23,640 bases of DNA, taken from positions 1-23,640 of IMG/VR virus record IMGVR_UViG_3300038682_000072, one strand, 5' to 3'. Each line of letters starts with the position of its first letter. The first letter of the stretch is position 1. Shown here one piece after another: positions 11,874 through 19,552 of the stretch. Under the pieces are notes generated by a model that did no database searches, was not told the DNA's origin, and worked only from the letters and a program-made list of their open reading frames with translations. The DNA comes from a virus. A program made the translations under genes and the position numbers.

Positions 11874-13340
11874 GTGGCCGATACACTACCAAATATACCA
11901 CTACCAGCCGGTGGGCAATGGGTTGACCTGTATGCGGCCACATCTATTCCTGTGGGTACAGCTTTAGAAATACGTTCCATTAATTCAGTGGGCGTAAATC
12001 TGGTTATATCTGCAACAAAGCCCGATGATGATAGCGGGTATGAAACAATAAAGACCGAAACGGCTAACTATGTCGAGTCCGGTGCTTCTGGTGCTTGGGC
12101 TAGATCGGTTGGTGGTACGTCTGTAAATGTAAAAGTAAGAGAGATAAGCCAAGAGCCTCCCAAACCAGAAACATCTAGCAGCAAAACATACAACACTGAT
12201 GCGTGGTTTAGAAATAAAGCAGTATTTGATAGATCCTTGCTGCATGGTATGTTCACATTCAACGTGCCTGCAGATAAATGGTATGAAATGATTGATGATG
12301 TTGAGCAGACTGCGTTTGTGTCTGCTACATCGGTGGATGGCGCTCTCCGCATGGCGTCAGGCGCGTTAGATGAAAAGCGTCAGTTGCGTACATTCAGGCA
12401 TCCACGCTATCAGCCGAACCGGGGACATCTGTACTCTGATGCTGGGTGGTTTCCTGATCCTAATGCAGCAGGGGAGCGTACATGGGGGGTATTCACCAAA
12501 GAAGCAGGGGTTGGCTTTAGGTTGAGGTCTGGCGTTCTGTATGCTGTAAGGCGTACCACTATCGGCGGTGTAACTTCTGACATAGAGACGGTGATAACAC
12601 TACCTGTCGGGGTTGATCTATCCAAAAACAATGTTTTCGATATACAGTTCCAATGGCGAGGCGCTGGCGATTATTTCTTTTACATCAATCTCCAGAAGGT
12701 TGCTTCTCTTGATCTACTCGGGACGCTTTCAGGTCTGTCTATATTCAATCCTGCCCTCCCTATTGCCTTTGAGTGCATTAATCAGGGTGATGCGGTTGAA
12801 ATGTATGTTGGCTGCGTTGATGTGTCGTCTGAAGGTGGCGATGATAACGGCAAGAGTTATGGGTCAATAACCACTGAAACAGAGTCAGCATCTGTAGCTA
12901 TTAGTGGATTCAATGTACCTATCATAGCTGTCAGAAATAAGTCTTTGTTTGGGTCGCTTCTAAATACCCGTGATGTTTTGTCGCTACTGGCTACGGCTTA
13001 CGGTGATCAGCGATGCGTGTTTCGGGTTTGGGCAACAAGGGACGATACAGCGATTACACTCAACGATCAGTCATTAAAGGATTTTCGAGATGGTCACATG
13101 GATTATGTTGTATATGACACGCCGAATGTAGCTACTCCTATGACATTTGACACAAGCAAAGCAGCTCTTGTTTTCGGTGCGCGTGTTGATCAGGATCAGA
13201 GCTATTCTACCTCAGCTATATTTGAGGGGCGGACGGATATATATCAAACACCAGGTGATACGTTTATATTCACGATGCACCGAGAGACAGGACAAGCTTG
13301 TAATGTTGGTGTAACTTATGAATTTGCAGAGGCTATATAA
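11874..13340 (+). CDS. Large virion protein, probable capsid surface fibre or decoration
   Basis: A 488-residue protein with a GTG start and weak AAGG SD. Residues about 1-90 (MADTLPNIPLPAGGQWVDLYAATSI...ISATKPDDDSGYE) resemble small stand-alone phage head-associated proteins, with 'W.dlya.tgi..Gt.l.v.n.g...v.l...a..P..d.gy'. This could be an anchor domain. After a Pro/Ser linker (QEPPKPETSSSKT, about 98-110) the remaining 380 residues look like beta-rich surface domains. WFRNKAVFDRSLLHGMFTFNVPADKWYE opens this part and a lectin-like or jelly-roll pattern follows. The position between capsid and neck genes suggests a head fibre that contacts the environment or host. The domain reading is by eye and the fold is uncertain. 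Confidence 0.6.
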   Translation: MADTLPNIPLPAGGQWVDLYAATSIPVGTALEIRSINSVGVNLVISATKPDDDSGYETIKTETANYVESGASGAWARSVGGTSVNVKVREISQEPPKPETSSSKTYNTDAWFRNKAVFDRSLLHGMFTFNVPADKWYEMIDDVEQTAFVSATSVDGALRMASGALDEKRQLRTFRHPRYQPNRGHLYSDAGWFPDPNAAGERTWGVFTKEAGVGFRLRSGVLYAVRRTTIGGVTSDIETVITLPVGVDLSKNNVFDIQFQWRGAGDYFFYINLQKVASLDLLGTLSGLSIFNPALPIAFECINQGDAVEMYVGCVDVSSEGGDDNGKSYGSITTETESASVAISGFNVPIIAVRNKSLFGSLLNTRDVLSLLATAYGDQRCVFRVWATRDDTAITLNDQSLKDFRDGHMDYVVYDTPNVATPMTFDTSKAALVFGARVDQDQSYSTSAIFEGRTDIYQTPGDTFIFTMHRETGQACNVGVTYEFAEAI

Positions 13341-13537
13341 TGTCGATTACTAACGGTTTTTATACGGGTGACGATGGTGAAGTTATACGGCTTTCGGCTG
13401 TTATAATGGTCGAACCTATGCAAGGGAATAACGGCGGATCTCATTACCAAGTTATTGTATCTAGTGGGGATCATTTCTCTGTACGTGAGTCTTATTATTC
13501 ACGCGCTAACTTTATTACAGAATGGAAGGCGAGTTGA
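13340..13537 (+). CDS. Hypothetical structural-module protein, 65 residues
   Basis: It starts in a TAATG overlap with the previous stop and ends in a TGATG overlap with the connector gene, so it is probably coupled to both. The sequence (MSITNGFYTGDDGEVIRLSAVIMVEPMQ...) predicts a small beta-rich protein with no membrane segment. No family is recognised. Its place between the surface protein and the head-tail connector suggests a head-associated role. Confidence 0.6.
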   Translation: MSITNGFYTGDDGEVIRLSAVIMVEPMQGNNGGSHYQVIVSSGDHFSVRESYYSRANFITEWKAS

Positions 13538-13959
13538 TGGATATTACAGCAGAAATAATCTCCTCATTCAGAACTGCTTACCCGGCTTTCGGAAGTGCTT
13601 CAGATTGGCCTGATTCTGTATTAACCACTGCCCTATGTGAAGGTGATGCAGAGACAGGTGGTACAGGCTGGGGTGGTTATTCCGATGACTGCCACAACTT
13701 CAAGCAGCGAGGTATGTTCATGTTTGCGGCTCATTGGCTTGCCACTACATACCCAAAGACAGCTGCTGATGATTCCAACATGAACGGCAGCGCTAATCAG
13801 ATCGTACAGAGCAAATCTGTAGGCGACGAGTCTGTCTCATTCGCGGCTATTGGTGGCGGTCAAATGTCTGCTGACAATACGTGGTTAGCATCTACCTCTT
13901 TTGGACAACAGTTTATGCGATTACGTAGACGCGCAGCCATGGGCGCAAGGGCTGTATAA
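13537..13959 (+). CDS. Head-tail connector protein, DUF4054 (PF13262)
   Basis: A 140-residue protein starting at ATG 13537 (TGATG overlap, GGCGAG SD); the in-frame ATG at 13522 lies inside the previous gene. The family pattern is clear. ITAEIISSFRTAYPAFG opens helix 1, then come W.D..L..AL.EGD, FKQRGMFMFAAHWLATTYP and SKSVGDESVSF. The final segment is FGQQFMRLRRRAAMGARAV. DUF4054 proteins form the adaptor ring under the portal. The gene order portal...capsid, DUF4054, completion, closure, terminator fits the standard myophage neck. Confidence 0.88.
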   Translation: MDITAEIISSFRTAYPAFGSASDWPDSVLTTALCEGDAETGGTGWGGYSDDCHNFKQRGMFMFAAHWLATTYPKTAADDSNMNGSANQIVQSKSVGDESVSFAAIGGGQMSADNTWLASTSFGQQFMRLRRRAAMGARAV

Positions 13960-14429
13960 TGATTAAAACCAACGTCAAAGGTGTTCAGGAAGCTAAGGCG
14001 GCTATGAAAAAAGCCATTGAAGACTTTATGAGCGACAAGTTTGTGACGGTTGGTATTCATGAAGATGCTGGAGCGCGTGAAGACGGTGTTACGAATGCGC
14101 AGATAGGCGCTGTTAACCATTTTGGCGGCGGAAATACTCCAGCAAGGCCATGGCTTGATATAGGCGTTATGAAAGGTGTTCCGCTTTATTCTGATGTTAT
14201 AAGAAGCGTTTCAGAAAGCGGTGAGAATCTAGATATGGCGCTTAATCGGATAGGTATATTGGCTGTCACTTCTGCGCAGGAATACATAACAGAATTAAAT
14301 TCCCCTGCCAACGCGCCTTCAACTGTAGCCAAAAAAGGTTCGGCAAATCCGTTGATAGATACTGGCATACTGAGATCTTCTGTATCATACAAGATTACAG
14401 CAACTGAATCAGAAGAAGGGATTAGCTAA
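13959..14429 (+). CDS. Neck / tail-completion protein (HK97 gp10- and Mu gpG-like)
   Basis: A 156-residue protein in a TAATG overlap with the connector gene. The signature is FVTVGIHEDAGAREDGVTNAQIGAVNHFGG followed by PARPWLDIGV. A long helix (residues about 85-110) and PLIDTGILRSSVSYKI follow near the C-terminus. This combination is typical of phage neck or virion morphogenesis proteins that link connector and tail. No unusual features; length is normal. Confidence 0.8.
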   Translation: MIKTNVKGVQEAKAAMKKAIEDFMSDKFVTVGIHEDAGAREDGVTNAQIGAVNHFGGGNTPARPWLDIGVMKGVPLYSDVIRSVSESGENLDMALNRIGILAVTSAQEYITELNSPANAPSTVAKKGSANPLIDTGILRSSVSYKITATESEEGIS

Positions 14430-14788
14430 TGAGCTTAGATATGGCCGGGCACATTGACTCAACCTTTGAGTCTGTTTCTGCTACACGTACAAGCTATACA
14501 GGCGGAGGGTATGTTGATGGTAAGTGGGTGGAAGGCTCTTCAGTCGATACACCTCATGCTGTAAATATTCAACCGCTATCTGACAAGGAGCGAAGAACTC
14601 TACAGGAGGCTGGAGAACGTGTTGTTGATGCTCGTAAGGTATATGTTAACGATGGTGATCTATATTCTATTAGCGAGGCTGATACATGGGCGCTATCCGG
14701 TATAGACGGAGAATTCAAAGCCGTAAGCATGGATAATCGCCCATGGCGGAACTATTGCAAGATTGTTGTGAGCCGTAAAGATGACTAA
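14429..14788 (+). CDS. Head closure / head-tail joining protein
   Basis: A 119-residue protein in a TAATG overlap with the previous gene. GYVDGKWVEGSSVDTPHAVNIQPLSDKERRTLQEAGERVVDARKVYV is the hallmark. In related phage head-closure proteins, 'G.y.dG.W..G......I..svQP.s.kel..L.eGeR..d...iYt' occupies the same region. It closes the packaged head and forms the docking surface for the tail. It overlaps the next gene by 8 nt. Confidence 0.78.
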   Translation: MSLDMAGHIDSTFESVSATRTSYTGGGYVDGKWVEGSSVDTPHAVNIQPLSDKERRTLQEAGERVVDARKVYVNDGDLYSISEADTWALSGIDGEFKAVSMDNRPWRNYCKIVVSRKDD

Positions 14789-15320
14789 AGAAGAGATATT
14801 TGATGCGATACGCCCTATTATTATCAGAACCACTGGCGTTCCTGAGTGCATTCTAGCGTCACCTAATGCGCCAGCCCCCTCTGGTTTATATGCCGTTGTG
14901 CAACCGAAACAAACGGTATTGCAACGAGGCCAAGCAAACATTACAAGAAAGAGAGTTCCTTTTCAGAACAATATTACCGTAGACGTTAAGTCACAGATTG
15001 TTGTGAATTGCAGCGTTAATTTTTACCGGACAGGCGCTCACGATGCAGCAACAAAACTACTGCAAGCAAACAAACGCCCAGATAATAGCGCTGATCTATT
15101 TCGCGCTGGCATTGGGTGGAATAGAGCTGGCCCGGTAAATAATCTTACAGCGTTACAATCTGACAATAATGAAGAGCGAGCGCAAGTGAGTATTTATCTT
15201 ATGTATGAAGAGACCGACCCTATTGTGATTAACAGTATCGAATCTGTGACAGTCACGGTAGAAAATGAGAAAGCAGAGGAATTAGAGAGCATTACTGTAG
15301 CGTCAAATGACGCGCCTTAA
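14781..15320 (+). CDS. Neck/tail terminator protein, gp12-like
   Basis: A 179-residue protein that overlaps the closure gene by 8 nt. The N-terminus (MTKEEIFDAIRPIIIRTTGVP...APSGLYAVVQP) fits the helix-then-strand start of the 'phage neck terminator protein gp12-like' group. SQIVVNCSVNFYRTGAHDAATKLLQ lies mid-protein and ERAQVSIYLMY is the terminal strand. It caps the tail tube and joins it to the neck. The last 25 residues are acidic and extend beyond the common core. It is followed by a 45-nt gap and the sheath gene. Confidence 0.75.
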   Translation: MTKEEIFDAIRPIIIRTTGVPECILASPNAPAPSGLYAVVQPKQTVLQRGQANITRKRVPFQNNITVDVKSQIVVNCSVNFYRTGAHDAATKLLQANKRPDNSADLFRAGIGWNRAGPVNNLTALQSDNNEERAQVSIYLMYEETDPIVINSIESVTVTVENEKAEELESITVASNDAP

Positions 15321-15365
15321 TAGCTGTGTTAAAATCTGATTTAAGAATATCAAGAGGGGCATAAG

Positions 15366-16508
15366 ATGCCGTATAACGTAAACAATATTATTAATATTCA
15401 AACCCGTATCAGCCCAGCTGGTTTGGGGTTTGCTAATTTTGCCAAGGCGGTCTTATTTGCTCCTGAGTCTGAACTTCCTGTAGGCTTCAATACTGACACC
15501 TATCGTGAATATACCAGCATGGCGGCGCTTGATGATGACTTTGCATCAACAACAGAAGTCTATAAAGCGGCAAATCGCTGGCTTGGTGGTATCCCATCAT
15601 CTAGCAATCTGACTGTATATGCGGTTGATGATTTGGATGCAGATTGGGCGACCACGCTGGGTAAGGCGCGTGATCAAATCTGGTGGTTCTGGTCGTTCTT
15701 TACCGCTCCGATTTATGCTGATGTTGCACAAGTGGCTGAGATTGCAAGCTGGTGTAATACGTTTGAGTCCTATTTTATGGATTGTCAAACAGGCGCTAAC
15801 GCAACTGCTATCCGTGACCCTGGTGATGCTACTGATATTTCAACAGTGCTAACTACATCGGGTTATCGTTACGCGTCAACATTTGCACACGCTACTGACC
15901 CATACGCGGGCATCTCGCTATGTAAATGGTTTGCAGGTGTTAATTATTCTGCTGATAAGTCAACGATCACCGGAGAATATAAAAAGCTTTCTGGTGTAGC
16001 TGCTGAAGATTTGACCGATACAGAATACGGCGCAATGACTCAGGCGACTAAGAAGTGTATGTTCTATTCGGTTGTCGAGCTTCAAGGCTCTGTTGATTCA
16101 GGCCGGGTTATTAATAGCTACAGCCACTCATCATTCGGAGAGTTCATGGATGATGTTGTTAACCTTGCTGCATTCGTTAACAACCTGAAAGTAACGCTTT
16201 ATAACACAATTGCTAACAGCACAACCAAGGTTGGGCAAGATCCAGTTGGGCAGTCTCTGTTAATCGGTGCGGCACGTTCTATCTGTGAACAGTATATCGC
16301 CAATGATTATCTTGGGCCGCGCAACTATACCGACCCAGACGATGGCGTTGATAAATTTACAGCAGGCTATGAGATCCTAACAAAGCCTGAAGATATTTTA
16401 GACCTTTCTGACGCTGATCGTGATGCTCGTAAATCGGCACCATTAAGAATTCGCGTATTCCGCAAAGGCGCTATCCATGCGGCTGATATTAGCGTAGACG
16501 TATACTAA
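15366..16508 (+). CDS. Tail sheath protein, DUF3383
   Basis: A 380-residue protein with GAGGGG SD. The opening VNNIINIQTRISPAGLGFANFAKAVLF and the early block EYTSMAALDDDFASTTEVYKAANRWLGGIP are typical of DUF3383 sheath proteins. TIGQ-type repeats are absent, and VGQSLLIGAARSICEQYIANDYLGPRNYTDPDDG closes the core. Sheath subunits contract to drive the tube through the envelope, so this gene establishes the contractile tail. At 380 residues it is a compact version of the sheath. The following tube gene is 12 nt downstream. Confidence 0.9.
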   Translation: MPYNVNNIINIQTRISPAGLGFANFAKAVLFAPESELPVGFNTDTYREYTSMAALDDDFASTTEVYKAANRWLGGIPSSSNLTVYAVDDLDADWATTLGKARDQIWWFWSFFTAPIYADVAQVAEIASWCNTFESYFMDCQTGANATAIRDPGDATDISTVLTTSGYRYASTFAHATDPYAGISLCKWFAGVNYSADKSTITGEYKKLSGVAAEDLTDTEYGAMTQATKKCMFYSVVELQGSVDSGRVINSYSHSSFGEFMDDVVNLAAFVNNLKVTLYNTIANSTTKVGQDPVGQSLLIGAARSICEQYIANDYLGPRNYTDPDDGVDKFTAGYEILTKPEDILDLSDADRDARKSAPLRIRVFRKGAIHAADISVDVY

Positions 16509-16520
16509 GGAGTTAAAAAA

Positions 16521-16934
16521 ATGTCGGTGAACGATTTTTCTACAGATTTGCACGTTGTAACAGTAAACGGGCGTATTATTAATGATTGGGGCGAAGCTAC
16601 AACACCATGCACAGACGACCCTATTGATCAAAAGTCTACGCTCCGGCGTGGACAGGGCGGCAATGCTGTTCGGCTTGATCGTAAGAACCCTGGTCGTCGT
16701 GTGACGCTTAACCTTAACCCTGGTAGCTCTGATTCTGCATTCATGCAGGGGCTATTTAACTCATCTGCAAACATCACTATTAACATCCAGCAGATTGGTA
16801 CTCTTGAGGTATCAACCGGCACAGAGGGTGTTATTGTAAACGATGGGCAAGTAGGCCGAGCCGGTCAGACTATTACTGATGACCAGTACATGATCGAGTT
16901 CAACCTATGGACTGCATTAAAAGGCGGTGAATAA
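16521..16934 (+). CDS. Tail tube protein, DUF3277
   Basis: A 137-residue protein preceded by TAAGGAG, the best SD in the window, which fits a protein needed in many copies. MSVNDFSTDLHVVTVNGRIINDWGE resembles the opening of DUF3277 tube proteins. The central GGNAVRLDRKNPGRRVTLNLNPGSSDSAFMQGLFN and the closing QTITDDQYMIEFNLWTALKGG are family blocks. It polymerises into hexameric rings inside the sheath. TAATG overlap with the chaperone gene. Confidence 0.9.
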   Translation: MSVNDFSTDLHVVTVNGRIINDWGEATTPCTDDPIDQKSTLRRGQGGNAVRLDRKNPGRRVTLNLNPGSSDSAFMQGLFNSSANITINIQQIGTLEVSTGTEGVIVNDGQVGRAGQTITDDQYMIEFNLWTALKGGE

Positions 16935-17353
16935 TGTATATTGAATCAGTCACAGTGGGCAGTGCTGTATTCAATGTCGTTCAAGCATCAGCAGTTGATC
17001 AAAAGTCTCTGCTGATGTTGTTAGGTGGCAAGATTGCAATGCACAGCGCAGCGGGGAAGGTTGAAGAAATCAATACCGTTATGCTTAAAGGTGCATTGCT
17101 AACCCTGCCAGAGGATACGCTTGATAAAGTTGCTGGGATCGTTCTTTACAAAACAGTGATGAATGGATCTGATCAACTAGTTACTGTCGAGAACTTCCAA
17201 GGCAATATTAACGACTATTTCACACTGATAGCCGAAGCGGTGAAGGTGAATCTGCAAGATTTTTTTACTTGGCTGGACAGCGAAAACAAAGCCGTCCGGG
17301 ATCAAGTGACAAAGAGCAAGCTGGAAGCAATGTCAGGGAATCAAGCGCTGTAG
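16934..17353 (+). CDS. Tail assembly chaperone, short (G-like) product
   Basis: A 139-residue protein between tube and tape-measure genes, the canonical chaperone position. It is largely helical with HSAAGKVEEINTVMLKGALLTLPEDTLDKVAGIVLYKTVM in the centre, and a C-terminal NINDYFTLIAEAVKVNLQDFFTWLDSE. Its 3' part is overlapped in the -1 frame by a second ORF. A T-run slippery site at codons 110-111 links them. As in lambda G/GT, the short form and a longer frameshift form probably coat the tape measure while the tube assembles. Confidence 0.85.
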   Translation: MYIESVTVGSAVFNVVQASAVDQKSLLMLLGGKIAMHSAAGKVEEINTVMLKGALLTLPEDTLDKVAGIVLYKTVMNGSDQLVTVENFQGNINDYFTLIAEAVKVNLQDFFTWLDSENKAVRDQVTKSKLEAMSGNQAL

Positions 17354-17505
17354 ATTGGCAATTGATGCGACCATGTGTAGGAGTTGAAGGTGTTTGCCAT
17401 CCGCTTTGCGCTTGGTCAGACCTTGTAGACGGAACCTACAGCCTTGCAGACGTAGAGCGGTTTAATCAAACGATCTACGAAATAGTAAAAGCAGCAGCCC
17501 CTTAA
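16934..17505 (+). CDS. Tail assembly chaperone, long (GT-like) -1 frameshift product
   Basis: Ribosomes slipping back one base on T TTT TTT (17260-17266) after Phe111 enter a frame open from 17212 to the stop at 17503-17505. The product would be 190 residues: 111 from the first frame and 79 new ones. The new part contains AVDWQLMRPCVGVEG and LVDGTYSLADVERFNQTIYEIVKAA. This fits the second tail chaperone domain seen downstream of similar genes ('W...P.....l.dG...L.dv..mN..l'). No credible independent start precedes it; TTG 17269 has no SD. Its stop lies in the loop of the terminator at 17495-17518. The frame relation is seen; frameshift efficiency cannot be judged. Confidence 0.8.
17260..17299 (+). 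promoter_or_regulatory. Programmed -1 frameshift signal: slippery heptamer and downstream hairpin
   Basis: The 0-frame codons are GAT TTT TTT ACT, giving the heptamer T TTT TTT (17260-17266). Six nucleotides later, CTGGAC (17273-17278) can pair with GTCCGG (17294-17299), with one G-U pair and a 15-nt loop. The spacing is in the range usual for stimulatory structures. The heptamer lies inside the 17212-17353 overlap of the two frames, as required. Confidence 0.78.
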
Positions 17506-17518
17506 CTGGGGCTGTTTT
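17495..17518 (+). terminator. Intrinsic terminator after the chaperone gene
   Basis: CAGCCCC (17495-17501) pairs perfectly with GGGGCTG (17508-17514) around a TTAACT loop that contains the frameshift product's TAA. TTTTGT follows. The T-run is short, so termination may be partial, reducing expression of tape measure and baseplate genes relative to sheath and tube. Confidence 0.75.
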
Positions 17519-17542
17519 GTATCTGGCTATAAATGATATACT
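17515..17542 (+). promoter_or_regulatory. Weak candidate promoter before the tape-measure gene
   Basis: TTTTGT (17515-17520) and TATACT (17537-17542) are 16 bp apart. They lie directly after the terminator stem and before a TAACGTTA palindrome (around 17542). Position after a terminator makes a restart plausible, but the -35 is poor and readthrough from upstream may suffice. Confidence 0.25.
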
Positions 17543-17567
17543 AACGTTAATCATATAGGGGCTAACA

Positions 17568-18614
17568 ATGGCTGAAACAATACAAAACTTTCTTGTCGGG
17601 ATCGGATACGACTACGATGAGAAAGGACAAAATCAAATTGCATCAGGCATTGACGGTCTAGCATCCAAGGCGTTAATGCTTGGCTCCGTTGTCGCTGGAG
17701 CATTTGGTATTAGTGCTTTAACGGCTGATTTTGCCAACGCCACGGACACGCTAGGTAAGTTTAGCGAAACATTTGATATGACTGCCAATGATGTTGCCGG
17801 GCTAGGTAGAGCAATACAGATTGAAGGCGGTACTTTTGAATCTATGGTTTCTCAGCTTGAGGCTATAGAGCGCCTACGAGCAATGCGCCCTGATGAGATA
17901 GGCGGATTCTTTGCTGATGCTGGAATAGTTGGATTTGATCCTAGCGTTATATTAAACGCGAAGAACGCTACAGAAGCGTATATCGCTCTAGGCGATGTGA
18001 TGAAGCGAGCATCACAAGACAGGCGGTTACAAATCGCTGATGTTCTTGGTCTTGATCCTGCCTCCATTAGATTATTATCACGCGGCACTGATGGTGTTAG
18101 AAGCCTTGTTGAGAAAATGAAAGCTGCAAGACCTGTTACTGATGAGATGACAAAAAGCTCTGCTGCATTTAACGACCAGCTATTCATGATGAAAACCAAT
18201 ATAGGCGGTGTTTCTGATGCTGTTGCCAATGAATTACTACCAAGTCTTACTGAGTCAATGGGCGAGTTTAATGAATTCATGGCCGAGAGTGACGGGCCGT
18301 CAATGGCAGTTAATACAATTAAATCAATAAAGGCAGCAGCATCCCCAATAGGCAGCGTAATTGACGCTCAGGGATCAGTCCTTAATTTCCTGTTTAACGA
18401 CCTGCCAGAAAAAGTTGCTGATGCAGTAAAAGAGCAAAGATCTATATTTACTAAATCATTTGGAGGAACTGGAGTTTCTCCATCTTCTGGAGCAAGCACA
18501 ATACAAATAAATATGATGCTAGACGGGCAAGTACTTGATCAAAGAATAATTAATGTTAACGAGCAGATGAATCAGCAGGCTATTGATGATCTGTCTACAT
18601 CAACAGGTGGATAA
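17568..18614 (+). CDS. Tail tape-measure protein, short
   Basis: A 348-residue protein immediately after the chaperones. The N-terminus IQNFLVGIGYDYDEKGQNQIASGIDGL, with a hydrophobic stretch at about 30-56 (ASKALMLGSVVAGAFGISALTADF), and the repeated helical segments are those of tape-measure proteins. 'T..LG.fSe.f.mt..dv..lgrAi..eGGt' is a common early pattern in this group. The protein sets tail length and is ejected with DNA. At 0.15 nm per residue, 348 residues would span only about 52 nm, shorter than most myophage tails. The C-terminal 50 residues (SGASTIQINMMLDGQVLDQRIINVNEQM) form a separate beta segment. The SD (AGGGG) is good. Confidence 0.82.
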   Translation: MAETIQNFLVGIGYDYDEKGQNQIASGIDGLASKALMLGSVVAGAFGISALTADFANATDTLGKFSETFDMTANDVAGLGRAIQIEGGTFESMVSQLEAIERLRAMRPDEIGGFFADAGIVGFDPSVILNAKNATEAYIALGDVMKRASQDRRLQIADVLGLDPASIRLLSRGTDGVRSLVEKMKAARPVTDEMTKSSAAFNDQLFMMKTNIGGVSDAVANELLPSLTESMGEFNEFMAESDGPSMAVNTIKSIKAAASPIGSVIDAQGSVLNFLFNDLPEKVADAVKEQRSIFTKSFGGTGVSPSSGASTIQINMMLDGQVLDQRIINVNEQMNQQAIDDLSTSTGG

Positions 18615-19265
18615 ATGTCAATTGTAACGCTATTCACAAGAACAGCCCCGAGCTTTGGCGGGTTCCAGTTTGATGCAGTGCTTGAGGACACATTGGAAGC
18701 TTCTGTTGAATGGACTCAGTACCCTATCGAGTCAGGTGCCAACGCTGTCGACCATGGAATTATACAACCGTTCAAATATACTTTGACCGGGGCTATATCA
18801 AACAATCCTCTAAAAACAGATGTAACTGATTTTACAGGCGCTCTGTCTGAATTACTTCAAGACTCAGGTATAGGTGCAACTATTGCAGGGTTATCTGCCG
18901 GTTTTTTGTCTGGCAGTAGTGACACAAGAGCCAGCGAAACTTTAAACTTTCTCATTGGGTTAATGACCAGTCGATCTCCTTTTGATTTGGATGCCGGTGA
19001 TATTCAGCTTTCAAATATGGTTATATCAAACATAACCCGCGTAAAGACAGCTGAAAATGAGGGAGGGTTAGAGTTTGTAGCCGAACTTATGGAGCTTGCT
19101 ACACTTGACACGGTATTAACAGCTGGAAGTCCTAGGCAAACACAGCTGAGGGATGGCGACCCAGCAAAGTCACAGGCCGCAGAGTTTATAAATCGCGGTG
19201 AGCAGGCTTTGAGAGATGCTGGAGAAGTAACGAGAAATGCTGTTAATGAGGTGCTAGGGCTATGA
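18615..19265 (+). CDS. Dit-like baseplate/tail protein
   Basis: A 216-residue protein that starts one base after the tape-measure stop. The N-terminal half fits the 'Dit-like phage tail protein' fold. FQFDAVLEDTLEASVEWTQYPIESGANAVDHGIIQPFKYTLTGAISN carries the 'E....e.T.yPiE.Ga.i.DH....P....l.G..s' pattern. A Gly/Ser-rich helical insertion lies at about 75-130. The C-terminal tail after residue 180 is charged and helical. In myophages these proteins form the ring linking tube and hub. It overlaps the next gene by 4 nt. Confidence 0.75.
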   Translation: MSIVTLFTRTAPSFGGFQFDAVLEDTLEASVEWTQYPIESGANAVDHGIIQPFKYTLTGAISNNPLKTDVTDFTGALSELLQDSGIGATIAGLSAGFLSGSSDTRASETLNFLIGLMTSRSPFDLDAGDIQLSNMVISNITRVKTAENEGGLEFVAELMELATLDTVLTAGSPRQTQLRDGDPAKSQAAEFINRGEQALRDAGEVTRNAVNEVLGL

Positions 19266-19552
19266 TGGTTATACCACTTAAGGGCGGGTCTGTTAACGCG
19301 CATCAGCAAATTACGATACAGTTAGGCGATAACCTATTAACATTTACGGTTAATTATTTGCAGTCTGGCCAATGGTCTGCCGACATAGCGCGAGAAGGTG
19401 TGCCACTAATAACCGGAGCAATGCTTGAGCCTAATGCAGATTTGACCCTGACTTATCCGGCGCTCGATATAGGAAAGCTTGTGTTTACTGGCTCAAATAC
19501 AACACTGGATAATCTAGGCTCTGATAACAAACTTACATGGGTTGCTCCATGA
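19262..19552 (+). CDS. Small tube-initiator-like tail protein (DUF6983 / Pam3 gp18-like)
   Basis: A 96-residue beta-rich protein in ATGA overlap with the previous gene; ATG 19265, one codon later, is an equally possible start. QITIQLGDNLLTFTVNYLQSGQWSADIAREGVPLITGAMLEPNADLT matches the small protein usually found between the Dit-like and hub genes in phages of this type. 'l.g..y.l.v.yn...g.W.ldi.d..g..li.g..lv.gadLl' is its pattern. It is thought to start tube polymerisation on the baseplate. The name is given from memory of the family. Confidence 0.68.
   Translation: MMVIPLKGGSVNAHQQITIQLGDNLLTFTVNYLQSGQWSADIAREGVPLITGAMLEPNADLTLTYPALDIGKLVFTGSNTTLDNLGSDNKLTWVAP

Noticed and set aside
12613-12870. 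85-codon + strand ORF inside the 488-residue protein gene
   Set aside because: It is a frame shadow with no SD and unnatural composition, while the longer frame is continuous and protein-like.
17269-17505. Independent 78-codon gene starting with TTG at 17269
   Set aside because: It has no SD and begins inside the chaperone gene; a -1 frameshift from the T7 heptamer explains the frame far better.
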